A DNA stretch of 64,000 bases from Streptomyces sp. MUM 2J (GCF_022414535.1 NZ_JADWYM010000011.1:1-64000), one strand, 5' to 3'; shown: positions 36,089 to 46,846, counted from the stretch's first letter. Program-made: numbers and translations. Notes: a model not told the origin generated them from the sequence alone.

Positions 36089-36931
36089 TCATCCCTTCAC
36101 GGCGCCGGCGGTCAGACCCGCGGCCATCTTGCGCTGGACGAAGAGGAACAGGACGACGATCGGCACGGCCATCATGGTGGCGCCGGCCATCATCGGGGCG
36201 TACTCGGTGCCGTGCTTGGTGGTGAAGTTTCCGAGCCAGACGGTCGCGGTCTGGTTCTTCTGGCTGAGCAGCATCAGGGCGTAGAGGTACTCGTTCCAGG
36301 CCTGGATGAAGCCGTAGACCGAGGTGGCGACCATGCCGGGGGCCAGGAGCGGGAAGACGACCCGGATGAAGGCGCCGGTGCGGGAGCAGCCGTCGACCAT
36401 CGCCGCCTCCTCCAGCTCCTTGGGAATGTTGACGATGAAGCCGCGCAGCGTCCACACCGTGAACGGCAGGATGAAGGTCAGGTAGGTGATGATCAGGCCG
36501 CTGAGCCGGTCGTACTGACCGAGGTCGTTCAGGAGCAGGAAGATGGGGATGATCATGGCGACCAGCGGCACCATCTGGACCGCGAGGATCCCCACGATGA
36601 CGATCTTCCGGCCCCGGAAGGCGAACCGGGAGATGGCGAGCGCGGCCAGCGTGCCCACCACGATGCCGATCAGGACCACGGTCAGCGACACGATCAGGCT
36701 GCGGCCGACGGGGCCCCAGAAGTCGGCGACGTGCAGGGCCCGGCTGAAGTTGGACAGGGTGATGCCGGTCGGCAGCAGGCTCGGGTCCGGGTCGATGGCG
36801 TCCTTGGCCGGCTTGAAGGCCGTGTTCAGCATCCAGTAGAGCGGGAAGCCCGCGATGAGGAAGACCAGCAGGCCGACGAGGTTCCAGCCGAGCCGCGGCC
36901 TGCGGCGGTCCGTGGTGGCGGCGGTACTCAT
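36089..36931 (-). CDS. dasC: chitobiose ABC transporter permease DasC
   Basis: A 280-residue MalG-type permease with six transmembrane helices and the EAA loop NIPKELEEAAMVDGCSRTGAF. Forms the inner-membrane channel with DasB. Start ATG overlaps the dasB stop by 4 bp. The transporter uses the shared ATPase MsiK encoded elsewhere; no ATPase gene is present here. Confidence 0.95.
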   Translation of the reverse strand: MSTAATTDRRRPRLGWNLVGLLVFLIAGFPLYWMLNTAFKPAKDAIDPDPSLLPTGITLSNFSRALHVADFWGPVGRSLIVSLTVVLIGIVVGTLAALAISRFAFRGRKIVIVGILAVQMVPLVAMIIPIFLLLNDLGQYDRLSGLIITYLTFILPFTVWTLRGFIVNIPKELEEAAMVDGCSRTGAFIRVVFPLLAPGMVATSVYGFIQAWNEYLYALMLLSQKNQTATVWLGNFTTKHGTEYAPMMAGATMMAVPIVVLFLFVQRKMAAGLTAGAVKG

Positions 36932-37911
36932 TCGACCTCTCCGATCTTCAGCATCTGGCGCATGTAGACGGCGACCACGCCGAGCAGGAGCACCACGGTG
37001 AGCAGGGCGATCGCCGAACCCTGCGCGTAGTCGTTGACCACGAAGGCACGGTCGTAGGAGTAGGTGTTGAGGACCTGGAACTCGGCCTCGGGGTGGCCGT
37101 TGCGCATGACGAAGACCTGCGGGAAGACACCCATGTCCCAGATGACCGACAGGGTGGTGAGCATCACGATGATCGGCTTGAGGATCGGCAGGGTGACGAA
37201 CCGGAAGACGCCCCAGGCCCCGGCGCCGTCCAGCCGGGCGGCCTCCTCCAGCTCCCTGGGGACCTGGGTGAGTCCGGCGCTGAGCGTGATGACCACGAAC
37301 GGCACCGCGCCCCAGACCACCAGCAGCATGATCACGGCCAAACCCTGCGGCCCGCTGGCGAACCAGTTGTGGCCGATCATGTCGACCCCGGGCACCTTGC
37401 TGAGCAGGGCGTTGAAGACGCCGTAGTCGGTGTCGAAGAGCCACTTGAACACGGTCGTGGCGACGATGACGGGCATGCCCCAGCTGGCCACCAGGACGAT
37501 GTTGATGAGCGTCTTCAGCCAGCCGGAGACCCGCTGGAGCAGCAGTGCGAGAAGCATGCCGATCACCATGGTGAGGACGACGGCGCCGCCCGCGAAGATG
37601 ATCGTGCGCACGACGACGGCCCAGAACTCGCTGTCGCCCAGCACCTTGGCGAAGTTGTCCAGGCCCACCGACTCGGCCGGCTGGAAGCCCCACAGCTGGG
37701 ACTGCCCGAACTTCTGGAAGGAGAGCGTCACCAGACGCAGCAGCGGATAGCCCATGACCAGGACGAGGACGAGCAGGCAGGGCGCGAGCAGCAGCCACGG
37801 CGTCGCGGCGCCGCCGGAGGTGCGTCTGCCCCCGGGGCTCGCCGGCGCGGGCGGTGGTGCCTGCCGCGGCGGCGGCACCTTGGCAGGGGTGGTGGTGTCT
37901 GCGGCACTCAT
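36928..37911 (-). CDS. dasB: chitobiose ABC transporter permease DasB
   Basis: A 327-residue MalF-type permease. A 45-residue cytosolic Pro/Thr/Gly-rich N-terminus precedes six transmembrane helices. The EAA loop is QVPRELEEAARLDGAGAWGVF. It pairs with DasC. A strong hairpin (37949-37978) separates it from dasA, so dasBC expression is probably lower than that of dasA. Confidence 0.95.
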   Translation of the reverse strand: MSAADTTTPAKVPPPRQAPPPAPASPGGRRTSGGAATPWLLLAPCLLVLVLVMGYPLLRLVTLSFQKFGQSQLWGFQPAESVGLDNFAKVLGDSEFWAVVVRTIIFAGGAVVLTMVIGMLLALLLQRVSGWLKTLINIVLVASWGMPVIVATTVFKWLFDTDYGVFNALLSKVPGVDMIGHNWFASGPQGLAVIMLLVVWGAVPFVVITLSAGLTQVPRELEEAARLDGAGAWGVFRFVTLPILKPIIVMLTTLSVIWDMGVFPQVFVMRNGHPEAEFQVLNTYSYDRAFVVNDYAQGSAIALLTVVLLLGVVAVYMRQMLKIGEVE

Positions 37912-37948
37912 CGCGCGCTCCTCAGCGGTCCCTCACGGTCGTACGGAC

Positions 37949-37978
37949 GGCGGGGCTCCCCGTGCCGGGAGCCCCGCC
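37949..37978 (-). terminator. attenuating hairpin between dasA and dasB
   Basis: A 12-bp perfect GC stem (37949-37960 with 37967-37978, 6-nt loop) lies 6 bp after the dasA stop with no T run. It probably stabilises dasA mRNA or limits read-through into dasBC. Confidence 0.75.
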
Positions 37979-37984
37979 CGAAGG

Positions 37985-39268
37985 TCACTTGTTGTTGATG
38001 ACCTTGTCGATCGCGGCGTCCGCCTCCTTGGCGGCGTCCTCGACCGACTTCTTGCCGGTGCCGATGTTCTGCAGCATGGTCTGCAGGATCTGGGCCTTCT
38101 CGACCTGGCCCCAGCCGGGGGCCATCGGGACGAACCAGTTGGACTCGGCCGCGGTGGCCGGGACGGCCGTCTTCGGGTCGTTCTTGAGGGTCGCGAGATC
38201 GGTCTTGTTGTTCGGCAGGTTGCCCTTGGCCATCAGGCCCTTCTGGCCGGCCGGACCGGTGAACGCGTTGATCCACTCGGCGGCGACCGCCTGCGCGTCG
38301 GACTTCACCGGGACGGCGAGGTCGGAGCCGCCCAGGAAGACGGGCAGGTTGCTGCCGGACGGGCCGGGCATGACGAAGTTCTCGAGGTTGCCCTTGAGCT
38401 TGCCGGTCTTGTCGTTCTCCGGCATCTCGCTGGTGGCGCCCTCCCAGGCGGCACCGAAGATCATGCCGGACTTGCCCTGGCCGTAGACGATGTAGCGGTC
38501 GGACTCGTCCTTGGTCTTGTCGCCGTGCATGTACTTGTCGACGACGTTCTTGAACTCGGTCAGGCCCTTGACCGACTCGGGTGAGGAGAGGTCGGCCTTC
38601 CACTGCCCGCCCTCGTCCTTGGCGATGGAGCCGCCGGCGTCGTAGACGAAGGACATGGCCGCGTACCAGTCACGGGTGGGCTGGTACCAGGCGCTGAACT
38701 TGTCGCCTTCCTTCTTCTGCACCTTGTCCAGAGCGGCGGTCAGCTCCGCGTAGGTCTTCGGCGGGGCCGTCACTCCGGCGGAGGCGAAGACGTCCTTGCG
38801 CCAGTTGCCGACGCGGCCACCGGCGTAGTACGGAACGCCGTAGGTCTTGCCCTCGTAGGTCACCGAGGCCTTGAGGCCGTCCAGCCAGGCCGAGGAGTTG
38901 TCGAACTTCGCCTGGTCGAGCGGGGCGAAGGCACCCTTGACCATGTAGGCGAGCATCTCGGTGTTGCCCATCTCGACCACGTCGGGGGCCTTGTCCGTGG
39001 CCAGGACGGCGTCCAGCTTGGCGTTCTTGTCCTGCCAGCCGTAGTACTCGTGGTTGATCCTGATGCCGGGGTGCTTCTTCGCCACCGCGTCGTCGGCGGC
39101 CTTCACCAGCTCCGGCCAGTTGTTCTGCGCGTCGACGGTGAGCCAGACGGTCAGTTCCTTGACGTCGGTGCCCTTGTCCGAGCTGCTCTTGCTGTCGCTG
39201 TCCCCGCACGCCGCGATGGAGACCATCATGCCCGCGATACCGATCGCGGCTATCAGCTTGCGCTTCAC
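37985..39268 (-). CDS. dasA: chitobiose-binding lipoprotein DasA
   Basis: A 427-residue SBP_bac_1 protein. A basic leader, hydrophobic stretch and lipobox SIAAC (Cys about 20) make it a membrane-anchored lipoprotein. The mature part includes WLTVDAQNNWPELV and YGVPYYAGGRVGNWRKD. It binds N,N'-diacetylchitobiose for DasBC. The GTG at 39268 has GAGGAGGGTG just upstream. Divergent from dasR, with several dre sites between them. Confidence 0.95.
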   Translation of the reverse strand: MKRKLIAAIGIAGMMVSIAACGDSDSKSSSDKGTDVKELTVWLTVDAQNNWPELVKAADDAVAKKHPGIRINHEYYGWQDKNAKLDAVLATDKAPDVVEMGNTEMLAYMVKGAFAPLDQAKFDNSSAWLDGLKASVTYEGKTYGVPYYAGGRVGNWRKDVFASAGVTAPPKTYAELTAALDKVQKKEGDKFSAWYQPTRDWYAAMSFVYDAGGSIAKDEGGQWKADLSSPESVKGLTEFKNVVDKYMHGDKTKDESDRYIVYGQGKSGMIFGAAWEGATSEMPENDKTGKLKGNLENFVMPGPSGSNLPVFLGGSDLAVPVKSDAQAVAAEWINAFTGPAGQKGLMAKGNLPNNKTDLATLKNDPKTAVPATAAESNWFVPMAPGWGQVEKAQILQTMLQNIGTGKKSVEDAAKEADAAIDKVINNK

Positions 39269-39348
39269 GCCACCCTCCTCAGGGATGCCCATAAACCCCC
39301 CAGGCTCCCCGCGGTGAACGCTGTGGTGCGTGGGGCCGGGACTGGACC

Positions 39349-39389
39349 AATGGTGTAGACCAGTAGGCTGGAGCTTGGCCCAGACCAAT
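39349..39389. promoter_or_regulatory. DasR operators upstream of dasA
   Basis: A strong dre (39349-39364, 14 of 16 matches) and a weaker one (39374-39389, 11 of 16) lie 81-121 bp before the dasA start. Confidence 0.8.
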
Positions 39390-39498
39390 AGGCCTGTCAA
39401 GGGAGTTCAAGGAACCCCACGCCGTCCGTTATGGGACCGCGATATGCAGGGACTTTTCTTTTTTCGGCGGCCAGAACGGACGCCACCGCGGGGAATGC

Positions 39499-40443
<945 letters not shown>

Positions 40444-40609
40444 GCACCCTCAGCAAAGGGGCAGGGAAAGGGAGTTGCGGAACGGCGAGAATCACTCACC
40501 GGCCGGGTTTTCCGGGCAGAAGTACGGACGGGGTCTTCCGCAGGGCTTTATCCGTCACCTACATTGCCTGCGCTTGCACAGGTGATCAGTGAGGGGACGG
40601 AGTCGCGTG

Positions 40610-40876
40610 ATGTCACAAGCCCCAGAAGTGTCCGGAGGGCAGGTGGTGACGCCGGCGCGCGTCGTCATCGCCCTCTGTCTGATCGCGCCCTTCGTGGCGA
40701 TGCTGTGGGTCGGTTCGTACGCCAGGACGGATCCCGCGTTCATCGGGATCCCCTTCTTCTACTGGTACCAGATGCTGTGGGTGCTCATCGCCACCGGACT
40801 CACGGTGGTCGCACACCGGCTGTGGCGCCGTGATCAGCGCGCCCGCGCCTCGCGGAAGGGCGGTGCGTCCGAGTGA
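40610..40876 (+). CDS. DUF3311 small membrane subunit
   Basis: An 88-residue protein with two transmembrane helices (ARVVIALCLIAPFVAMLWV and FFYWYQMLWVLIATGLTVVA) and a basic C-terminus. DUF3311 genes are nearly always paired with SSS symporters, and here the GTG of the symporter overlaps its stop (GTGA). It is probably an accessory subunit of the transporter. Confidence 0.9.
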   Translation: MSQAPEVSGGQVVTPARVVIALCLIAPFVAMLWVGSYARTDPAFIGIPFFYWYQMLWVLIATGLTVVAHRLWRRDQRARASRKGGASE

Positions 40877-42483
40877 AGGACGGCGTGAACGGCGTCGCGC
40901 TCGGCGTCTTCATCTTCTTCTTCCTGCTCGTGTCCGTCATGGGGTTCCTGGCCGCCCGCTGGCGCAGGGCCGAGGACCAGCACAGCCTCCATGAATGGGG
41001 CCTGGGCGGACGGTCGTTCGGCACCTGGGTGACCTGGTTCCTGCTCGGCGGCGACCTGTACACGGCGTACACGTTCGTCGCCGTACCGGCGGCCATCTAC
41101 GCCGCGGGCGCGGCCGGCTTCTTCGCGGTGCCGTACACGATCCTGGTCTACCCGCTGATCTTCACGTTCCTGCCACGGCTGTGGTCGGTCTCGCACCGGC
41201 ACGGCTACGTGACCACCTCCGACTTCGTCCGCGGCCGGTTCGGCTCCAAGGGGCTGTCGCTGGCGGTGGCGCTGACCGGCATCCTCGCGACCATGCCGTA
41301 CATCGCGCTCCAGCTGGTCGGCATCCAGGCGGTGCTGGACGTGATGGGCGTCGGCGGCGGCGAGAGCAGCAGCTGGTTCGTGAAGGACCTGCCGCTGCTG
41401 ATCGCCTTCGGTGTACTGGCCGCGTACACCTACTCGTCGGGTCTGCGCGCCCCGGCGCTCATCGCCTTCGTCAAGGACGCCCTGATCTACATCGTCATCG
41501 CGGTGGCGATCATCTACATCCCGATCAAGCTGGGCGGCTTCGACGACATCTTCGCCAAGGCGGGTGACAAGTTCACCGCGGCGGGCAAGGGCGGTCTGCT
41601 TCCAGCGCCCGCCGGCCACTGGGGGTACGCCACGCTCGCGCTGGGCTCCGCCCTGGCCCTGTTCATGTATCCGCACTCGGTGACGGCGACCCTGTCCTCG
41701 CGCAGCCGCGAGGTGATCCGCCGCAACACCACGATCCTGCCGCTGTACTCGCTGATGCTGGGCCTGCTGGCGCTGCTGGGCTTCATGGCGATCGCGGACG
41801 GCATCACCGTCGCCAACGGCCAGCTGGCGATCCCGCAGCTCTTCGAGAACATGTTCCCGTCCTGGTTCGCCGGCGTGGCCTTCGCGGCCATCGGCATCGG
41901 TGCGCTCGTCCCTGCGGCCATCATGTCGATCGCCGCGGCGAACCTCTTCACCCGCAACGTCTACAAGGACTTCATCAAGCCCGACGCCACGCCCGCCCAG
42001 GAGACCCGGGTCTCCAAGGTCGTGTCGCTACTGGTGAAGGTGGGCGCGCTGGTCTTCGTCCTGACCATGGACAAGACGGTCGCCATCAACTTCCAGCTGC
42101 TGGGCGGAATCTGGATCCTGCAGACCTTCCCGGCCATGGTCGGCGGCCTGTTCACCCGGTGGTTCCACCGCTGGGCGCTGCTGGCCGGCTGGGCGGTCGG
42201 CATGGTGTACGGCACGGTCGCCGCCTACGGGGTGGCCTCGCCGACGAAGCAGCACTTCGGCGGTTCGTCGAAGGAGATCCCGGGCATCGGGGAGATCGGC
42301 TACATCGGCCTGACGGCGTTCGTGCTGAACGCGGCCGTCACCGTGGTCCTGACCTTCGTCCTGAAGGCCCTGAAGGCCCCCGAGGGCGTCGACGAGACCC
42401 GGCCGGACGACTACACGGCGGACGCGGGCGACCCGGGAGTCCAGGTGGAGCTCCCGCCGGCCACCGCGGAGAGTGCCCACTGA
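40873..42483 (+). CDS. mctP: SSS-family sodium:solute symporter, MctP-like monocarboxylate permease
   Basis: A 536-residue protein with about 13 transmembrane helices (LeuT fold): GLGGRSFGTWVTWFLLGGDLYTAYTF, MFPSWFAGVAFAAIGIGALVPAAIMS. Ends in an acidic tail. Closest in form to MctP permeases that take up lactate, pyruvate and other monocarboxylates with Na+ or H+. Coupled to the DUF3311 gene. Confidence 0.9.
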   Translation: MKDGVNGVALGVFIFFFLLVSVMGFLAARWRRAEDQHSLHEWGLGGRSFGTWVTWFLLGGDLYTAYTFVAVPAAIYAAGAAGFFAVPYTILVYPLIFTFLPRLWSVSHRHGYVTTSDFVRGRFGSKGLSLAVALTGILATMPYIALQLVGIQAVLDVMGVGGGESSSWFVKDLPLLIAFGVLAAYTYSSGLRAPALIAFVKDALIYIVIAVAIIYIPIKLGGFDDIFAKAGDKFTAAGKGGLLPAPAGHWGYATLALGSALALFMYPHSVTATLSSRSREVIRRNTTILPLYSLMLGLLALLGFMAIADGITVANGQLAIPQLFENMFPSWFAGVAFAAIGIGALVPAAIMSIAAANLFTRNVYKDFIKPDATPAQETRVSKVVSLLVKVGALVFVLTMDKTVAINFQLLGGIWILQTFPAMVGGLFTRWFHRWALLAGWAVGMVYGTVAAYGVASPTKQHFGGSSKEIPGIGEIGYIGLTAFVLNAAVTVVLTFVLKALKAPEGVDETRPDDYTADAGDPGVQVELPPATAESAH

Positions 42484-42609
42484 ACCGGCCCCACCACGCG
42501 CGGGGAACCTCGCGAAACCGGTACACCGCGCACGCCACGCAGGAGCGAACGCAACGGGCCGCCGGACAGCACGATGACCGGCGGCCCGCCGTCGTCCACA
42601 CTCGTCGGC

Positions 42610-43116
42610 ATGGACATCGTGATCCGGGCCGCAGAACCCACCGAACACGCCGCACTCGGCGACATCACCGCCCAGGCCTACCTCGGCGACGGACTCCTCG
42701 ACTTCGGCGCGAGCGACGCCTATCTCGGCGAACTGCGCGACGTCGGCAAACGCGCCGCGGCCGCCGAGGTCCTGGTCGCCGTCCAGGGCGACCGGCTGCT
42801 CGGCGGCGTCACCTTCGTCCCCGACGGCGGCCCCATGGCCGACATCGCCCGGCCCGGCGAGGCCGAGATCAGGATGCTGGCCGTCGCCCACGCCGGCCGC
42901 GGCCGGGGGGCGGGGGAGGCCCTGGTGCGGGCCTGCATCGACCGGGCCCGCGCCACCGGGCGGCGCTCGGGGATCGTCCTGTCGACCCAGCCCGCCATGC
43001 GCACCGCCCACCGCATCTACGAACGTCTGGGTTTCGTCCGCACACCGGACCGGGACTGGAACCCCCTCCCGGAGATCCCCGACCTGACCCTGCTCACGTA
43101 CGAGTTGACACTCTGA
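42610..43116 (+). CDS. GNAT family N-acetyltransferase
   Basis: A 168-residue protein starting MDIVIRAAEPTEHAALG. Acetyl-CoA motif A: MLAVAHAGRGRGAGEALVRA. Motif B: STQPAMRTAHRIYERLGF. Substrate unknown. Sits alone between the symporter and the riboswitch of nrdAB. An in-frame ATG 12 codons upstream is an alternative start. Confidence 0.87.
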   Translation: MDIVIRAAEPTEHAALGDITAQAYLGDGLLDFGASDAYLGELRDVGKRAAAAEVLVAVQGDRLLGGVTFVPDGGPMADIARPGEAEIRMLAVAHAGRGRGAGEALVRACIDRARATGRRSGIVLSTQPAMRTAHRIYERLGFVRTPDRDWNPLPEIPDLTLLTYELTL

Positions 43117-43180
43117 GACGGGGACAACACAACATCTGGGGGTGACGCCACAGCCCGGCACAAGATGTATGCTCATGCTC

Positions 43181-43282
43181 GCTGTCGCCGCAGGGGAATC
43201 CGGTGCGAATCCGGAACTGTCCCGCAACGGTGTACCCGTGCGCGTCCGCGCACGGGAGTCAGTCCGAGGACCTGCCGACAGC
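43181..43282 (+). promoter_or_regulatory. cobalamin (adenosyl-B12) riboswitch of nrdAB
   Basis: The P1 stem GCTGTCG (43181-43187) pairs with CGACAGC (43276-43282). Inside are CAGGGGAATCCGGTGCGAAT, AACTGTCCCGCAACGGT and the B12-box GTCAGTCCGAGGACCTGCC, all class I cobalamin-aptamer hallmarks. A GC hairpin near 43286-43304 and the nrdA ribosome site form the expression platform. B12 should turn off this oxygen-dependent RNR when the B12-dependent class II enzyme can operate, as in S. coelicolor. Confidence 0.95.
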
Positions 43283-43414
43283 GCACCCGGCCGTCCGGCC
43301 GGTGTGCTCCGACGTCCGGGCCTCGTGGAATGGGCCGGTGGACGCGACGCCGTGTGCGCTCGTGCTGCCCCCGCCCTCACCGAGGCCCCGTGCCGAGCGA
43401 GGGAGAGCCCCCAC

Positions 43415-45790
43415 GTGACGATCGCGCCAGCCGAACCCGCTTCAGCGGACCCGGTGCCCGAGGAGACCGACGGCCCCGGAACCACCCTGCTGCGGACCCT
43501 GACCGAGCTCACCGCCGACCTCCCCGACACCGACCCCGGCAAGGTGGCCGCCGCAGCCCTGCGCGGCCGGTCCGTGCGGGCCACCGGGCAGGCAGCCGTC
43601 GCGGAGCTGCGCGACCTCGCCACGGAGGCCGCCGCCGGCCTGATCTCCGAGGACCCCGCCTACTCCCGGCTCGCCGCCCGGCTGCTGGCCCTCACCATCC
43701 GCGACGAGGCCGCCTCGCAGGGCGTGACGACCTTCACCGAGTCGATCGCGACCGGCCACCGCGAGGGCCTCATCGCCGACCGGACCGCGGAGTTCGCACG
43801 GCTGCACGCCGAGCGGCTGGACGCCCTCGCCGACGGGGACGCCGACGACCGCTTCGGCTACTTCGGCCTGCGCACCCTGCACTCCCGGTACCTGCTCCGG
43901 CACCCCCTGACCCGCAAGGTCGTCGAGACCCCCCAGCACTTCCTGCTGCGCGTCGCCGCCGGCCTGGCCGAGGACGACTCCCCTCGCTCCGCCGACGAGG
44001 TCGCGGCGCTCTACGGGCTCATGAGCCGCCTCGACTACCTGCCCTCCTCCCCCACACTGTTCAACTCCGGCACGCGGCACCCCCAGATGTCGTCCTGCTA
44101 CCTGCTGGACTCCCCGCTGGACGAGCTGGACTCCCTCTACGACCGCTACCACCAGGTGGCGCGGCTGTCGAAGCACGCCGGCGGCATCGGGCTGTCGTAC
44201 TCCCGCATCCGCTCCCGCGGATCGCTGATCCGCGGCACGAACGGGCACTCCAACGGCATCGTGCCGTTCCTCAAGACCCTCGACGCCTCGGTGGCCGCCG
44301 TGAACCAGGGCGGCCGGCGCAAGGGTGCCGCGGCGGTCTACCTGGAGACCTGGCACTCGGACATCGAGGAGTTCCTGGAGCTGCGGGACAACACCGGCGA
44401 GGACGCCCGCCGTACGCACAACCTGAACCTGGCGCACTGGATCCCGGACGAGTTCATGCGCCGGGTCGAGGCCGACCGGCCGTGGTCGCTGTTCTCGCCG
44501 GCGGACGTGCCCGAGCTGGTCGACCTGTGGGGCGGGGAGTTCGACGCGGCCTACCGCGCGGCGGAGGCGAAGGGCCTGGCGCGGAAGACCCTGCCCGCCC
44601 GCGAGCTCTACGGGCGGATGATGCGCACCCTCGCGCAGACCGGCAACGGCTGGATGACCTTCAAGGACGCCGCCAACCGCACCGCCAACCAGACCGCCGA
44701 GCCCGGCCACGTCGTCCACTCCTCCAACCTCTGCACCGAGATCCTGGAGGTCACGGACGACGGCGAGACCGCGGTCTGCAACCTGGGCTCGGTGAACCTC
44801 GGCGCCTTCGTGACCGGCACCGGCATCGACTGGGAGCGGCTGGACGCGACGGTCCGCACCGCCGTGACCTTCCTCGACCGGGTCGTGGACATCAACTTCT
44901 ACCCGACCGAGCAGGCGGGCCGCTCCAACGCCCGGTGGCGCCCGGTGGGCCTGGGGGCGATGGGTCTGCAGGACGTGTTCTTCAAGCTGCGTCTGCCCTT
45001 CGACTCCCCCGAGGCCAAGGCCCTGTCCACCCGGATCGCCGAGCGGATCATGCTCGCCGCCTACGAGGCCTCCGCCGACCTCGCCGAGCGCAACGGGCCA
45101 CTGCCGGCCTGGGAGAAGACCCGTACGGCCCGTGGCGTGCTCCACCCCGACCACTACGGCGTCGAGCCGGCCTGGCCGGAGCGCTGGGCGGCACTGCGCG
45201 AGCGGATCGCCGCCGTCGGCCTGCGCAACGCGCTGCTGCTGGCGATCGCACCGACCGCGACGATCGCCTCGATCGCGGGGGTCTACGAGTGCATCGAGCC
45301 GCAGGTGTCCAACCTGTTCAAGCGCGAGACGCTGTCCGGTGAGTTCCTCCAGGTCAACTCCTACCTGGTGGAGGATCTCAAGCGCCTGGGCGTGTGGGAC
45401 GCGCGCACCCGGGAGGCACTGCGGGACGCGAACGGCTCGGTGCAGGACTTCGTCTGGATCCCCGAGGACGTGCGGAACCTGTACCGCACGGCGTGGGAGA
45501 TCCCGCAGCGCGGCCTGATCGACATGGCGGCGGCCCGCACGCCGTTCCTGGACCAGGCCCAGTCCCTGAACCTGTTCCTGGAGACGCCGACCATCGGCAA
45601 GCTCTCCTCGATGTACGCCTACGCCTGGAAGTCCGGGCTGAAGACGACGTACTACCTGCGCTCGCGTCCCGCGACGCGCATCGCCCGCGCCGCCCGGGCG
45701 CAGGCCACCGTGCCCGTACAGCAGGCCGTTCCCGAAGAGGCCGTCGCCTGCTCCCTGGAAAACCCCGAGTCCTGTGAGGCCTGCCAGTGA
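43415..45790 (+). CDS. nrdA: class I ribonucleoside-diphosphate reductase, alpha subunit
   Basis: A 791-residue alpha subunit making deoxynucleotides. Starts at GTG with GAGGGAGAG. After an N-terminal helical part, the catalytic barrel has HPQMSSCYLLDSPLDELDSL, SSNLCTEILEV, NLGSVNLG and EYKERETLS-like NLFKRETLSGEF. The C-terminal thioredoxin-reducible cysteines are CSLENPESCEACQ. Overlaps nrdB by 4 bp (GTGA). Controlled by the upstream B12 riboswitch. Confidence 0.96.
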   Translation: MTIAPAEPASADPVPEETDGPGTTLLRTLTELTADLPDTDPGKVAAAALRGRSVRATGQAAVAELRDLATEAAAGLISEDPAYSRLAARLLALTIRDEAASQGVTTFTESIATGHREGLIADRTAEFARLHAERLDALADGDADDRFGYFGLRTLHSRYLLRHPLTRKVVETPQHFLLRVAAGLAEDDSPRSADEVAALYGLMSRLDYLPSSPTLFNSGTRHPQMSSCYLLDSPLDELDSLYDRYHQVARLSKHAGGIGLSYSRIRSRGSLIRGTNGHSNGIVPFLKTLDASVAAVNQGGRRKGAAAVYLETWHSDIEEFLELRDNTGEDARRTHNLNLAHWIPDEFMRRVEADRPWSLFSPADVPELVDLWGGEFDAAYRAAEAKGLARKTLPARELYGRMMRTLAQTGNGWMTFKDAANRTANQTAEPGHVVHSSNLCTEILEVTDDGETAVCNLGSVNLGAFVTGTGIDWERLDATVRTAVTFLDRVVDINFYPTEQAGRSNARWRPVGLGAMGLQDVFFKLRLPFDSPEAKALSTRIAERIMLAAYEASADLAERNGPLPAWEKTRTARGVLHPDHYGVEPAWPERWAALRERIAAVGLRNALLLAIAPTATIASIAGVYECIEPQVSNLFKRETLSGEFLQVNSYLVEDLKRLGVWDARTREALRDANGSVQDFVWIPEDVRNLYRTAWEIPQRGLIDMAAARTPFLDQAQSLNLFLETPTIGKLSSMYAYAWKSGLKTTYYLRSRPATRIARAARAQATVPVQQAVPEEAVACSLENPESCEACQ

Positions 45791-46803
45791 CGAGCTCCCG
45801 AACCCAGCACCTGCTCGACCCCGGTTTCGAGCTGACGCTGCGCCCGATGCGCTACCCGGACTTCTACGAGCGCTACCGGGACGCCATCAAGAACACCTGG
45901 ACCGTCGAGGAGGTCGACCTCCACTCGGACGTCGCCGACCTGGCCAGGCTGAGCCCCGGGGAGCAGCACCTCATCGGGCGTCTGGTGGCGTTCTTCGCGA
46001 CGGGCGACTCGATCGTCGCGAACAACCTGGTGCTGACGCTGTACAAGCACATCAACTCCCCGGAGGCGCGCCTGTACCTGTCGCGCCAGCTGTTCGAGGA
46101 GGCCGTGCACGTCCAGTTCTACCTGACGCTGCTGGACACCTACCTCCCCGACCCCGAGGAGCGCGCCGCGGCCTTCGCGGCGATCGAGAACATCCCGTCG
46201 ATCCGCGAGAAGGCGCAGTTCTGCTTCCGCTGGATGGACTCGGTGGAGAAGATCGACCGGCTGGAGACCCGGGCCGACCGCCGCCGCTTCCTGCTGAACC
46301 TGATCTGCTTCGCCGCGTGCATCGAGGGCCTGTTCTTCTACGGTGCCTTCGCCTACGTCTACTGGTTCCGCAGCCGGGGCCTGCTGCACGGTCTGGCCAC
46401 CGGCACCAACTGGGTGTTCCGTGACGAGACGATGCACATGTCGTTCGCGTTCGAGGTCGTGGACACCGTCCGCAAGGAGGAGCCGGAGCTCTTCGACGAC
46501 GGGCTTCGGCAGCAGGTCGCCGACATGCTGGAGGAGGCGGTCGAGGCCGAGCTCCAGTTCGCGCGCGACCTGTGCGGCGACGGGCTGCCGGGCATGAACA
46601 CCGCGTCGATGCGGCAGTACCTGGAGTGCGTCGCCGACCAGCGTCTGACGCGGCTCGGTTTCGCGCCGGTGTACGGCTCGGAGAACCCGTTCGCCTTCAT
46701 GGAGCTGCAGGGTGTTCAGGAGCTGACCAACTTCTTCGAGCGGCGTCCGTCGGCGTACCAGGTGGCGGTGGAGGGCACGGTCGACCTCGACGAGGACTTC
46801 TGA
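45787..46803 (+). CDS. nrdB: class I ribonucleoside-diphosphate reductase, beta subunit
   Basis: A 338-residue ferritin-like radical-generating subunit. Iron or manganese ligands are in QLFEEAVHVQFY and VFRDETMHMSFA, with helices LICFAACIEGLFFYGAF and the C-terminal DLDEDF tail that docks to NrdA. Coupled to nrdA. A strong terminator lies 44 bp downstream. The S. coelicolor operon continues with the AraC-like nrdS, which is missing here. Confidence 0.96.
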   Translation: MTSSRTQHLLDPGFELTLRPMRYPDFYERYRDAIKNTWTVEEVDLHSDVADLARLSPGEQHLIGRLVAFFATGDSIVANNLVLTLYKHINSPEARLYLSRQLFEEAVHVQFYLTLLDTYLPDPEERAAAFAAIENIPSIREKAQFCFRWMDSVEKIDRLETRADRRRFLLNLICFAACIEGLFFYGAFAYVYWFRSRGLLHGLATGTNWVFRDETMHMSFAFEVVDTVRKEEPELFDDGLRQQVADMLEEAVEAELQFARDLCGDGLPGMNTASMRQYLECVADQRLTRLGFAPVYGSENPFAFMELQGVQELTNFFERRPSAYQVAVEGTVDLDEDF

Positions 46804-46846
46804 GCCCTGGGCGCGCGCCGCGCGGCCCCGTGGAATCGCGGATCGT

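Noticed and set aside
34514-36967. 817-codon plus-strand frame over the GH3 and dasC genes
   Set aside because: Covers two real minus-strand genes antisense; low-complexity composition.
43117-43414. Small protein-coding frames inside the nrdA leader
   Set aside because: The region folds as a cobalamin riboswitch; in-frame starts upstream of 43415 would translate the aptamer.
43442-45154. 570-codon minus-strand frame over nrdA
   Set aside because: Shadow of a strongly conserved gene; no motif or start context.
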